From Methylocystaceae bacterium (GTDB taxonomy: Bacteria; Pseudomonadota; Alphaproteobacteria; Rhizobiales; Beijerinckiaceae): a stretch of 35,887 nucleotides of DNA. Shown here piece after piece: positions 1 through 7,022 of this stretch; position 1 is the first letter of the stretch; every line of letters begins with the position of its first letter. Both the position numbers and the translations under genes were made by a program. The notes beneath the pieces are model-generated. The model was not told the DNA's origin. It saw nothing but the letters and a program-made list of their open reading frames with translations, and searched no databases. The stretch is taken from assembly GCA_009773555.1 (NCBI GenBank), contig WSXZ01000054.1, forward strand, positions 1 to 35,887, written 5' to 3'.

Positions 1-98
1 CAGCGTTTCTCATCAGCAAGCCGTACAAGGTCGATACGGTCAAGGCGACGATCAGCCAGGCGCTGTTCTTCGAGCGCAAGGCGTCTCGCGCGGCCTAG
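1..98 (+). CDS. Response regulator receiver domain, C-terminal end (partial)
   Basis: The frame opening at base 3 encodes about 31 residues to a TAG at 96-98, beginning AFLISKPYKVDTVKATI and ending SRAA. The F-L-x-x-KP-Y signature followed by an amphipathic helix is the beta5-alpha5 end of a CheY-like receiver, where the Lys contacts the phosphoryl group. Most of the gene lies outside the window. The protein ends about 14 residues after the final helix, so it is either a single-domain regulator or one with its receiver last. The partner kinase cannot be identified. Confidence 0.7.
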   Translation, partial: AFLISKPYKVDTVKATISQALFFERKASRAA

Positions 99-389
99 CC
101 CATCTGCGCCGATGACATTCCGGTAAACCTCTCCCTGCATCCATTGGCGCCTCAGATCGCCTCGCATTTGACGCGATGACGCCCTGCGAACGGTGGCGGG
201 CGCAAGCCGCAAGCTGCGTAGCGCTTGTTCGACGACGCCGCGCTGTGTTGTTTGGCGCAAGGCGTTCGCGGCGCATGTATCCTCAACTGTGCCCAACGAT
301 CCATATATCGGGTTTCCCAAAGGACTTATCGTTTGCTCTGCGTCGATGAGCAAACGCGACATTGCATTTACCCTTTGGGAGGATCAGAT
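99..389. other. Non-coding gap before the repeat-protein gene
   Basis: No convincing coding frame or RNA gene was seen in these 291 bases. The 3' part is less GC-rich than the surroundings and probably holds the promoter of the glycine-zipper gene. The only clear signal is the ribosome binding site GGAGG at 378-382. Confidence 0.4.
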
Positions 390-1811
390 ATGCAAATGGC
401 TTACAACGGAGCAACGCCATCGGTCGCGCCGATGGGCGTGACCATGGATCAGATGTTTGCGCCGCAGGGCTTTATCGGCGGCGCGCTCGGCAGCGCGCTG
501 GGCGGATTAGGCGGCGGCGCGATTGGCCGCGCCTTCGGCAACCAGAATCTCGGTCGGCAGATCGGCAACGTCGCGGGCGGCGTGCTCGGCGGACTGCTGC
601 CGTTTGAGGCCGGCCCGCAGGCCTACGCCGGGACCTATTACGTCGCGCAAACGGCTGCACCCGGCTTTGCGCCTCAGGGGATCGTCGGCGACGCGCTCGG
701 CGCCATCGGGGCGCCGCTCGGCGGCTTCATCGGCGGCCGTTTCGGCAATGCCGGACTTGGCCAGACGATCGGCGGCACTGTGGGCGGTCTCGCCCAGCGC
801 TTCCTGCCGTTCGAAGCCGGCCCGCAGCAGCAGCCTGTCTATTATTACGCGCCGCAGTCGGCGGATCCGTCCTTTGCGCCGCAGGGCTTCATCGGCGATG
901 CGCTCGGCGCGGTCGGGGGCCGGGTTGGCAACTGGATCGGCGGACGCTTCGGCAACGCCGGCGCTGGTCAGACGGTTGGCAATGTGGTGGGCGGGCTCGC
1001 CCAGCGCTTCCTGCCGTTCGATGCCGGCCCGCAGCCCTACGCTGGGACCTATTACGTCCCGCAAACGGCTGCGCCCGGATTCGCGCCTCAGGGGATCGTC
1101 GGCGACGCGCTCGGCGCGATCGGCGCGCCGCTTGGCGGATTCATCGGCGGCCGTTTCGGCAATGCCGGACTTGGCCAGACGATCGGCGGCACGGTGGGCG
1201 GTCTTGCCCAGCGCTTCCTGCCGTTCGAAGCCGCGCCCGGATTTGCGCCGCAGGGGATCGTCGGCGACGCGCTCGGCGCGATCGGCGCGCCGCTTGGCGG
1301 ATTCATCGGCGGCCGCTTCGGCAATGCGGGACTCGGTCAGACGATCGGCGGCACGGTGGGCGGTCTCGCTCAGCGCTTCCTGCCGTTCGAGGCGGAGCCG
1401 GTTTTCGTTCCGCAGGGCTTCATCGGCGATGCGCTCGGCGCGGTCGGGGGCCGGGTTGGCAACTGGATCGGCGGACGCTTCGGCAACGCCGGCGCCGGCC
1501 AGACGGTTGGCAATGTGGTGGGCGGACTTGCCCAGCGCTTCCTGCCGTTCGAAGCTGGCCCACAGGCTGGAACGTATTATGTCCCCCAGGCGGCTGCGCC
1601 TGTGTTTGCGCCGCAGGGGATCGTCGGCGACGCGCTTGGCGCGATCGGCGCGCCGCTTGGCGGCTTCATTGGCGGGCGCTTCGGCAACGCCGGACTCGGT
1701 CAGACGATCGGCGGCACGGTGGGCGGTCTCGCTCAGCGCTTCCTGCCCTTCGACGCCGCGCCGCAGCCCGTCTACTACGTGCCGCAGATGCAGGCGCCGA
1801 TGTACGGCTGA
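390..1811 (+). CDS. Glycine-zipper tandem-repeat protein, seven units
   Basis: A 473-residue protein of unknown function. The start at 390 is chosen because GGAGG lies 7 bases upstream; the frame is open further 5' but that stretch has no repeat character. After a short leader (MQMAYNGATPSVAPMGVTMD) come seven units. Each opens with FAPQG(F/I)(I/V)G, continues through GxxxG/GxxG zipper helices (GGFIGGRFGNAG, GGTVGGLAQRF) and closes with LPF(E/D)A. Most units are joined by a Pro/Gln/Tyr linker such as GPQ..TYYVPQTA. There is no N-terminal signal peptide and no cysteine. Glycine zippers are known in membrane-inserting or self-assembling peptides, including the Caulobacter Cdz toxins, but no homology to these is claimed. 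It lies 104 bases upstream of the propeptide-like gene and in the same direction as the subtilase. Inference: a polyprotein or matrix substrate of that protease. It could instead be a structural surface protein. Confidence 0.85.
   Translation: MQMAYNGATPSVAPMGVTMDQMFAPQGFIGGALGSALGGLGGGAIGRAFGNQNLGRQIGNVAGGVLGGLLPFEAGPQAYAGTYYVAQTAAPGFAPQGIVGDALGAIGAPLGGFIGGRFGNAGLGQTIGGTVGGLAQRFLPFEAGPQQQPVYYYAPQSADPSFAPQGFIGDALGAVGGRVGNWIGGRFGNAGAGQTVGNVVGGLAQRFLPFDAGPQPYAGTYYVPQTAAPGFAPQGIVGDALGAIGAPLGGFIGGRFGNAGLGQTIGGTVGGLAQRFLPFEAAPGFAPQGIVGDALGAIGAPLGGFIGGRFGNAGLGQTIGGTVGGLAQRFLPFEAEPVFVPQGFIGDALGAVGGRVGNWIGGRFGNAGAGQTVGNVVGGLAQRFLPFEAGPQAGTYYVPQAAAPVFAPQGIVGDALGAIGAPLGGFIGGRFGNAGLGQTIGGTVGGLAQRFLPFDAAPQPVYYVPQMQAPMYG
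456..1811 (+). repeat. Seven in-frame tandem repeats (162-210 bp)
   Basis: Counting from the FAPQG/FVPQG codon, units begin at 456, 666, 873, 1080, 1242, 1404 and 1605. The periods are 210, 207, 207, 162, 162 and 201 bp. Units 4 and 5 are the 162-bp form, which lacks the GPQ...YYVPQ linker. Two sequence classes occur: GDALGAIGAPLGGFIGG (units 2, 4, 5, 7) and GDALGAVGGRVGNWIGG (units 3, 6), with unit 1 divergent. Nucleotide identity between units of one class is very high, as expected from recent duplication or gene conversion. Confidence 0.9.
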
Positions 1812-1863
1812 CGTCTGAGCGACGCAATCGACGCGACGCGTGAAGGATGATCTGCTGCCGCTT

Positions 1864-1885
1864 CCGGGCCAATTCTTTGGCCCGG
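1864..1885 (+). other. Perfect 9-bp hairpin between the repeat gene and the propeptide-like gene
   Basis: CCGGGCCAA pairs with TTGGCCCGG around a TTCT loop. It lies 52 bases after the repeat-protein stop and 30 bases before the next ATG. No T-run follows, so it is not a classic intrinsic terminator. It could act as an mRNA-stabilising or processing element that lets the repeat protein be made in excess over the protease, or as a Rho-linked attenuator. Role inferred. Confidence 0.5.
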
Positions 1886-1915
1886 GAGCCCTCAAGAGAT
1901 CAGGATCGCGAAATC

Positions 1916-2161
1916 ATGAGCGCAACGAACGGCATCGATCAATTTCTGGTGGCGCCCCGCAACGCGGCGAGCACAGGGGATTTGGCCGCTTTCGAACAGG
2001 CGATGCAGTCTGTTCCCGGCGCCGCAATTCTTCAGCGCGCCGGCAAGGCCGGTCAACCAAGGCTGGTCGTCGCTTTGCCTGCGGCGAGCGCAAGTCACTT
2101 GCGCGAACAATTTGGCGCGACCCTGATCATCGAACCAAACGCTCCGCTGAAACAATTTTAG
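1916..2161 (+). CDS. Stand-alone subtilase-propeptide-like protein (inhibitor I9-like)
   Basis: An 81-residue protein without signal peptide. It aligns end to end with residues 39 to about 125 of the subtilase encoded next door. IDQFLVAPRN matches TERFMIASRR. A central stretch with AILQRAGKAG matches IVRRIQPRG. QPRLVVALPAASASHL...TLIIEPNAPL matches SPEILVAEMDPARGAAL...VIVERDAFL. The pattern of two beta-hairpins with intervening helices, ending in a strand and an extended tail, is that of S8 propeptides and I9-type inhibitors, which act as folding chaperones and as competitive inhibitors of subtilisins. Stand-alone I9 inhibitors such as yeast IB2 are known. Inference: a trans-acting inhibitor or foldase for the neighbouring protease, descended by duplication of its prodomain. 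It sits 61 bases before the protease gene. The Shine-Dalgarno sequence is weak. Confidence 0.75.
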   Translation: MSATNGIDQFLVAPRNAASTGDLAAFEQAMQSVPGAAILQRAGKAGQPRLVVALPAASASHLREQFGATLIIEPNAPLKQF

Positions 2162-2222
2162 CGCCGGCGCGCGTCCTTCATGGCGATGCGCAGGCTGGCC
2201 CGAATTTATTAGGAGAGTCGAC

Positions 2223-4031
2223 ATGGCTGGTCCCGACAATAGTACTCCTGCGCCGAATGGCCACAACCCAGAGCCGCCCACGCCGTCAGCAAACGGCGCC
2301 GAAGCGCGGGTCGAGCCGATGGCGATAGCGCCCACCGAGCGCTTCATGATCGCCTCGCGGCGCGTGCCCGGATTCGCCCCTGCTTCGGCCATGGATCTCG
2401 CCAATGCGCTCCCCGACGTAAAGATTGTGCGGCGGATTCAGCCGCGCGGGCTCACCGCCTTTTCTGCGGGCGGCTCCTCTTCGCAGTCGCCGGAAATTCT
2501 CGTCGCCGAGATGGACCCTGCGCGCGGCGCAGCGCTGCAGGCGTCGGCGCCGCCCAACGTCATTGTGGAGCGCGACGCCTTTCTTCGCGCGTCGGACGAC
2601 TTCCGTCCTTTCGACTTCAACGGAGCCATGCCGATTGCGGCGGGCGTCGGAGTCGACGTGCAGCTGCGCGTCGTCGGCGCTGGCGGCAAGCCGCTGCCCA
2701 AGGCCACCGTCTATGTCTATGGCCTCGGCTTTCCGGGCCAAGGCGTCACCAATGAGCGCGGCGAAGTCGTCGTGACCGTGTTCGGCGGTCCGATCGAGAC
2801 CATCCAGGCGATCTACGTCAAACCGGCCGCCGATCACTGGGACCGTATGCTGCGCGCGCCGGCGCTTCAGGCCGGCGCCATGAACACGGTGCAATTGCGT
2901 CCGCTGGCCGAACGCTTCAACGGCTTTCCCCAAAACGGGATGGTCGGCTGGGGTCAGCGCCTCATGAAGCTCGACCGGCTCGATCCTTCCTTCACCGGCG
3001 CTGGCGTCAAGATCGGCATCATCGATTCAGGTTGCGACAGCGCGCACCCGCAGCTGCGCCACGTGACGCGGGGCGCCGATCTCACCAATGGCGGCGACAA
3101 GACGAGTTGGTCGAACGATCAGATCGGCCATGGAACGCATTGCGCCGGAATCATCACCGCCGCCTCTGAAAGCGTCGCCGGCATTCGCGGCTTTGCGCCA
3201 AGGGCGGAAGTTCACGCGTTGAAAGTATTTCCCGGCGGACGGTTCAGCGATCTCATCGACGCGCTCGACGAATGCATCGAACGGCAGCTCGACGTCGTCA
3301 ATATGAGCCTTGGCAGCGGCGATCCTTCCGAACTCGTCGCCCAGAAAATCTCCGAAGCGCGCCAGAGCGGCGTCGCCTGCATCGTCGCCGCCGGAAATTC
3401 CAGCGGACCCGTGCAATTTCCCGGCATGCTGCCGACGGTGCTGACGGTCGCCGCGATGGGCAAACTCGACGAGTTTCCTTCTGACAGCTACCATGCTCAG
3501 ACCGTCGTTCCGCAACTTGTCGCGGGGACGATGTTCTCGCCGAAATTCACGTGCTTTGGGCCGCAGATCACCGTCGCGGCGCCTGGCGTCGCAATTGTCT
3601 CCACCGTGCCTGGCGGGGGTTATGCGGCGTGGGACGGCACCTCGATGGCGACGCCTCACGTCACCGGCATGGCGGCGCTGCTTCTCGCGCACCATCCGCT
3701 CCTCGCTGGGGCGCGGACGGCGCGCAACGAGCAACGCGTCGCGCAACTCTTCTCGCTGTTGGCCGCGTCGGGCGTCCGCTATTTCGGCGACGCTACGCGC
3801 GAAGGCGTCGGCGCGCCGGATTTCGAGCGCACGCCCGGTCTCGCCGCGGCTCAGCCTTTGGGCGCGGCTGCGCCGGCGAACGCGGGGCTGGCGCCCGCGG
3901 GAGCGATGATCGACGGATTTGCTCCGCTGAGCGCGCCAGCGCCGTGGGCCATCGATCCCGCGATGATGCAAAGGGTCAATCCGGCGATCATTCAGCGCAT
4001 GATGCAGCTGCGGGCAGCGGGACTTATTTAG
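2223..4031 (+). CDS. Subtilisin-like serine protease (S8) with propeptide-like and Ig-like N-terminal domains
   Basis: A 602-residue protease, start set by AGGAGAG just upstream. The catalytic triad is complete: D268 in IGIIDSG, H303 in GHGTHCAGI and S474 in GTSMATPHVTG, with oxyanion-hole N392 in VAAGNSSG. Before the catalytic domain there is a Pro/Ala-rich start (1-37), a propeptide-like domain (about 38-125) and a beta-sandwich of carboxypeptidase-regulatory or Ig type (about 138-200; GKPLPKATVYVYG...NERGEVVVTV). The catalytic domain spans about 255-500. A low-complexity Ala/Pro tail ends with a repeated PAMMQR / PAIIQRMMQL helix. No signal peptide is visible, so the enzyme is cytoplasmic or leaves by a non-Sec route. 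It follows the repeat protein and the propeptide-like protein in one orientation and probably forms an operon with them. Inference: it processes the repeat protein. A generic protease role remains possible. Confidence 0.92.
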   Translation: MAGPDNSTPAPNGHNPEPPTPSANGAEARVEPMAIAPTERFMIASRRVPGFAPASAMDLANALPDVKIVRRIQPRGLTAFSAGGSSSQSPEILVAEMDPARGAALQASAPPNVIVERDAFLRASDDFRPFDFNGAMPIAAGVGVDVQLRVVGAGGKPLPKATVYVYGLGFPGQGVTNERGEVVVTVFGGPIETIQAIYVKPAADHWDRMLRAPALQAGAMNTVQLRPLAERFNGFPQNGMVGWGQRLMKLDRLDPSFTGAGVKIGIIDSGCDSAHPQLRHVTRGADLTNGGDKTSWSNDQIGHGTHCAGIITAASESVAGIRGFAPRAEVHALKVFPGGRFSDLIDALDECIERQLDVVNMSLGSGDPSELVAQKISEARQSGVACIVAAGNSSGPVQFPGMLPTVLTVAAMGKLDEFPSDSYHAQTVVPQLVAGTMFSPKFTCFGPQITVAAPGVAIVSTVPGGGYAAWDGTSMATPHVTGMAALLLAHHPLLAGARTARNEQRVAQLFSLLAASGVRYFGDATREGVGAPDFERTPGLAAAQPLGAAAPANAGLAPAGAMIDGFAPLSAPAPWAIDPAMMQRVNPAIIQRMMQLRAAGLI

Positions 4032-4797
4032 TCGCAAGCACGAGCGGTCCCCGATCGATCGGCGAATGAAGCGCTTCTCCGTCATGAGCGGGGGAGCGCT
4101 TTCGCATCGAGTGCGCCGCTTCGCCACGGCCGCGCACTTGCAGCTTCTGCAGAACATTGTGCACGTGATTCTTCACCGTGCCGAGCTCGATGCGGAGCCG
4201 ACGGGCGATCTCCTTATTGGACAGCCCGCGTTCGATCAGTTCAAGTATTTCCCGCTCGCGCGCGGTAAGCGCGTCCTTTGCGTCCGCGCTGGACGAGAGC
4301 GACTCCTTGCCGATAGGCCGACGCTCCTCGACGGGATGAATCGCGGGCGCCGCCGTCAATCGCGCGAGCAGTTCGACAACGTCGTCAATCGACCCCTCGC
4401 GAGGAATGACGCCGACGATCGATGGACAGGCGGCCGCCAGTGCTGGGCTAGCCGATGCCGGAGCGCCGATGGCGACGATTCGCAAATCGGGATGCTGCGC
4501 GGCGAGACCTTGCGCGATCGCAAGGCCTTCCAACTCGCCGACGTCGAGCAGAGCAATATCGGGCTCCAAATCAGCCGCTACCGCCAGCGCGGCGTCACAC
4601 TCGACGACGCCGACAACGCACATTCCCTGATGCTGCCCAAGACGCAAGCCAAGCGCCTCGCTGAACAGGCGCATGTCGCTAACGATCAAGATGCGCGCGT
4701 TTCGCGGCGGATTTGCCGATGTAGGAACAAACGCGCTCTGCGCTGACAGACCGGTGTCCAGGGCGGAATCGTCTCGGAAGGCCGCAAACCGAGGCAT
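4024..4797 (-). CDS. LuxR/NarL-type response regulator
   Basis: A 257-residue protein with an AGGAG ribosome site 7 bases before its ATG. After a 33-residue extension, a receiver domain (about 35-150) carries D41 and the likely phospho-acceptor D85 in DIALLDVGELEG. The acidic pair usual at the first strand is reduced to SDM, and the invariant Lys near the end appears as Arg in VIPREGS, so phosphorylation may be altered or absent. A GerE/LuxR helix-turn-helix follows (about 176-230): LTAREREILELIERGLSNKE then TVKNHVHNVLQKLQV. The 3' end overlaps the subtilase gene by 8 bases, tail to tail. No kinase gene is adjacent. The tight arrangement suggests, without proving, that it controls the protease/repeat cassette. 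Confidence 0.88.
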   Translation of the reverse strand: MPRFAAFRDDSALDTGLSAQSAFVPTSANPPRNARILIVSDMRLFSEALGLRLGQHQGMCVVGVVECDAALAVAADLEPDIALLDVGELEGLAIAQGLAAQHPDLRIVAIGAPASASPALAAACPSIVGVIPREGSIDDVVELLARLTAAPAIHPVEERRPIGKESLSSSADAKDALTAREREILELIERGLSNKEIARRLRIELGTVKNHVHNVLQKLQVRGRGEAAHSMRKRSPAHDGEALHSPIDRGPLVLATK

Positions 4798-5120
4798 GGA
4801 ACTACTCCTGAGCGCTATGTCTGAGTGGGCGCCTAATACATCGGCGCGTTTTGAAAGGCGTAACGCTCGGGCGTCATCGCCTGCAAGTTTTCGGTTTCAG
4901 CGTCATGGCCGTTGTTAAACCGCATCGACATTTAGCCGTCATGACGCCTCAGAAGGCGTATGGGGCGGAAGTCAACATGAGGGTTCATAAGCGCGCTTTC
5001 GCGAGCTTTGTCCTCCTGCAAATGAATGGTTTAGAGGGAAAGCCTCGACAGCTATTTGCGTTCGAGGCTGTTCAAGACGCCAAGGCGCAGTTTGCGATGA
5101 GCGATGTAGATTAGCGTCTG
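4798..5120. other. Intergenic region upstream of the LuxR-type regulator
   Basis: No credible gene was seen in these 323 bases. The short plus-strand frames have no recognisable protein character. One 8-bp inverted repeat is visible (GCGTCATG at 4900-4907, CATGACGC at 4940-4947). It could be regulatory for the leftward regulator gene, but it is not matched to any known site. Confidence 0.35.
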
Positions 5121-5594
5121 CTATTTTTTCGTCGGATGGAGAATAACATGCTCTTGTTCGTCGCCGTCATTGCGGGCGACGATTGCGATCGCTGCTTCGC
5201 TGTCGCTCAAGTTTACAGGCTGATGCGGCACGTCAGCAGGAATGAAGATAAAATCGCCAGCGACGTTCACGACGCTCTTTTCCAGGTTTTCTCCGTACCG
5301 CGTCTCGACACGGCCTTGCAGGAGATAAATTGCGGACTCATGGCCCTTATGGGTGTGAGCCTGTGCCTTGCCGCCGGGAGGAATGACGACCTTTAATAGA
5401 GACAGCCCTTTTGCGCCGGCGGTGTTTGTGGAAATTCCAGGGAAGATCGGGAGCGCCTGTTTGGATTGTGAGGCTTCGCCGACGCGCACCGTCACGATAT
5501 CCTTCCCGTCCTTGTTGCCTATGATCGACGTCTCTGACGCCGCCGTCGACACAAGGGCTGCAAAGATCAAGGAAAGAAGCAATGTGTTACGCAT
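5121..5594 (-). CDS. Periplasmic single-domain cupin protein
   Basis: A 157-residue protein. The ATG at 5594 is preferred over the GTG at 5603 because TCTGGAG lies 8 bases before the ATG. A signal peptide (MRNTLLLSLIFAALVSTAAS) indicates export. The mature part is a beta-barrel cupin. Motif 1 is PPGGKAQAHTHKGHESAIYLL plus GRVETRYG, giving His-x-His and Glu as metal ligands; motif 2 is GDFIFIPADVPHQPVN with the final His. Substrate unknown; such proteins range from dioxygenases to sugar-binding folds. It is divergent from the isoaspartyl peptidase gene with 76 bases between them, so they may share a control region. Confidence 0.85.
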   Translation of the reverse strand: MRNTLLLSLIFAALVSTAASETSIIGNKDGKDIVTVRVGEASQSKQALPIFPGISTNTAGAKGLSLLKVVIPPGGKAQAHTHKGHESAIYLLQGRVETRYGENLEKSVVNVAGDFIFIPADVPHQPVNLSDSEAAIAIVARNDGDEQEHVILHPTKK

Positions 5595-5670
5595 GGCGTT
5601 CACTCCAGAGGTTTGAGGCGCGAGATTATAGCGCAGGCTCGAGACGCATCGACAAGCGGCTGGTTGGGCG

Positions 5671-6573
5671 ATGAGCGACGTTTCTCTAATGATCCATGGC
5701 GGCGCCGGCGCGATTCACGATCCGCATCGTTATGACGCTTCCTTGCGCGCGATCGTTGAATCGGGCGCCAGTCTTCTTGCAAAGGGATCGTCGGCGCTAG
5801 AGGCGGTCGTTCACTGCGTCGCACTGCTCGAGGACGATCCACTATTCAACGCCGGTCGGGGTTCCGTGCTCAACGCCGAAGGCGACGTATTATGCGATGC
5901 GTCCATTATGGACGGCCGCCAGCTTAAGGCCGGCGCCGTCGCAGCGATACGTGGCGTAAGGAATCCAGTGCGTCTCGCATATCAGGTCATGGAGAAGAGC
6001 GGCCATGTGCTGCTTGTCGGCGCGGGAGCCGAGCGCTTTGCACGAGAGCAGCATCTGGCGATCGAAAGCGAAGATTATTTCCGGACGGAGGAACGCGTCG
6101 CGCAGCTCGCCAAGGCGAAGCGAAAGCACGAGATCGCGCTCGATCATTCTGACGCGACCGATGCGAAGCTCGGAACGGTGGGCGCCGTCGCGCGCGATCG
6201 CAACGGCGATCTTGCAGCAGCGACGTCAACCGGGGGCGTCGTGAACCAGCGTGCGGGCCGCGTCGGCGATTCGCCGCTCATCGGCGCGGGGACATTCGCT
6301 GATAACGTCAGTTGCGCGGTGTCCTGCACCGGCGTCGGCGAGGATTTCATCCGCACGGCGCTGGCGCGCACGGCCGCCTGCTTCGTCGAATTTCACTCGA
6401 TGCAGGCTGAAGAAGCGGCGCGCGCCGCGATACGCTATCTCGTCGACAGAGTGGGCGGCCGCGGCGGCCTCATTCTCGTCGATCGCGACGGGAGATGCGG
6501 ACGGGCGCACTCGACTCCGGGCATGCTGACAGCGACGTTCGTCGAGGGCGTCGTTCGGGTAGAGACAACATAG
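5671..6573 (+). CDS. iaaA: Isoaspartyl peptidase / plant-type L-asparaginase
   Basis: A 300-residue Ntn-hydrolase precursor. It hydrolyses isoaspartyl dipeptides, and often asparagine, after self-cleavage into alpha and beta chains. The N-terminus MIHGGAGAI and the FNAGRGSVLN motif are diagnostic. The autocleavage site is G-T in KLGTVGAVA, making T169 the nucleophile of the beta chain. GRVGDSPLIGAGTFADN carries substrate-binding residues. CTGVGE replaces the more usual CTGTGE, which changes a Thr that helps position the nucleophile in several family members, so activity may be modified. Length and domain order are normal. It stands alone on its strand, head to head with the cupin gene. Confidence 0.92.
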   Translation: MSDVSLMIHGGAGAIHDPHRYDASLRAIVESGASLLAKGSSALEAVVHCVALLEDDPLFNAGRGSVLNAEGDVLCDASIMDGRQLKAGAVAAIRGVRNPVRLAYQVMEKSGHVLLVGAGAERFAREQHLAIESEDYFRTEERVAQLAKAKRKHEIALDHSDATDAKLGTVGAVARDRNGDLAAATSTGGVVNQRAGRVGDSPLIGAGTFADNVSCAVSCTGVGEDFIRTALARTAACFVEFHSMQAEEAARAAIRYLVDRVGGRGGLILVDRDGRCGRAHSTPGMLTATFVEGVVRVETT

Positions 6574-6577
6574 AGCG

Positions 6578-6685
6578 CTTATCAATCACATGGAGTCATG
6601 TGATCGATAAGGAATCGCCCAAAAGCAAAATCGTTGGAGCAGGTTCTCATCGAAAAAGTCTGTCAACCTTTTCGGAACCTGCTCT
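6578..6685. repeat. Composite palindromic (REP-like) element, intact copy
   Basis: Two hairpins lie in tandem just after the peptidase stop. The first has 15-nt arms with one mismatch (6578-6592 and 6597-6611; right arm CATGTGATCGATAAG). The second has 10-bp perfect arms GAGCAGGTTC (6637-6646) and GAACCTGCTC (6675-6684), with an inner CGAAAAG/CTTTTCG pairing. A diverged copy in opposite orientation lies at 24777-24843, and a short decayed fragment (AGCAGGTTGAAAAAGTTCGG) at 23641-23661. Extragenic position and symmetry fit a dispersed REP/MITE-type repeat that may also protect the mRNA 3' end. Confidence 0.75.
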
Positions 6686-6698
6686 AGGCGCGGTCGTC

Positions 6699-7022
6699 TC
6701 AGGCCGGTCCCGTGCGCGGCGTATGCCGTCGACGCTCGGCAAGTCGCTGAGCCAGTGGGTGCCGCCGATCGAGCGCAAGTTGCGTCAATGGCGCGACGAA
6801 ACTTAGGGCGTCGATTTCGCCAGCGATCTCGAAGCGGCACATCAAACCCTGCGTTTCGCCCGCATCGAAGATGTCAACGACGACGAGCCGCGGCGCGCTT
6901 CGCCCGATTGCGCCGCGCGCGCGCAGAAATGCGAGGAGCGCCGGCCGGGGGCGAGCGGAGAGGGGCAGGGCGTCGCGAAGAGGGGGGATAAGACTTTCCC
7001 GATTGACGCGATCAGAATCCAT
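6699..7022 (-). CDS. Hypothetical protein
   Basis: A 107-residue frame. The ATG at 7022 is chosen because GGAG sits 6 bases upstream; another ATG lies at 7034. The protein has a Pro/Arg-rich first third followed by a plausible folded segment (RLVVVDIFDAGETQGLMCRF then EIAGEIDALSFVAPLTQLAL). The stretch reads like a small alpha/beta domain, but no family is recognised. The Arg-rich tail (RRRHTPRTGPA) is low in information. It is convergent with the peptidase gene across the REP-like element. It may be a real small gene or a chance frame. Confidence 0.45.
   Translation of the reverse strand: MDSDRVNRESLIPPLRDALPLSARPRPALLAFLRARGAIGRSAPRLVVVDIFDAGETQGLMCRFEIAGEIDALSFVAPLTQLALDRRHPLAQRLAERRRHTPRTGPA

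Noticed and set aside
225-389. Upstream extension of the glycine-zipper frame
   Set aside because: It adds 55 residues of unrelated composition; the GGAGG site at 378-382 fixes the start at 390.
456-1811. CRISPR array
   Set aside because: The repeats are long, in frame, coding and have no unique spacers.
507-1895. Long open frames antisense and out of frame to the glycine-zipper gene
   Set aside because: They are Arg/Ala-rich shadows produced by GC-rich tandem repeats. They have no ribosome site and no protein-like composition.
4851-5114. Possible 87-residue gene on the plus strand
   Set aside because: No ribosome site, no recognisable domain, and it lies in the probable promoter region of the leftward regulator.
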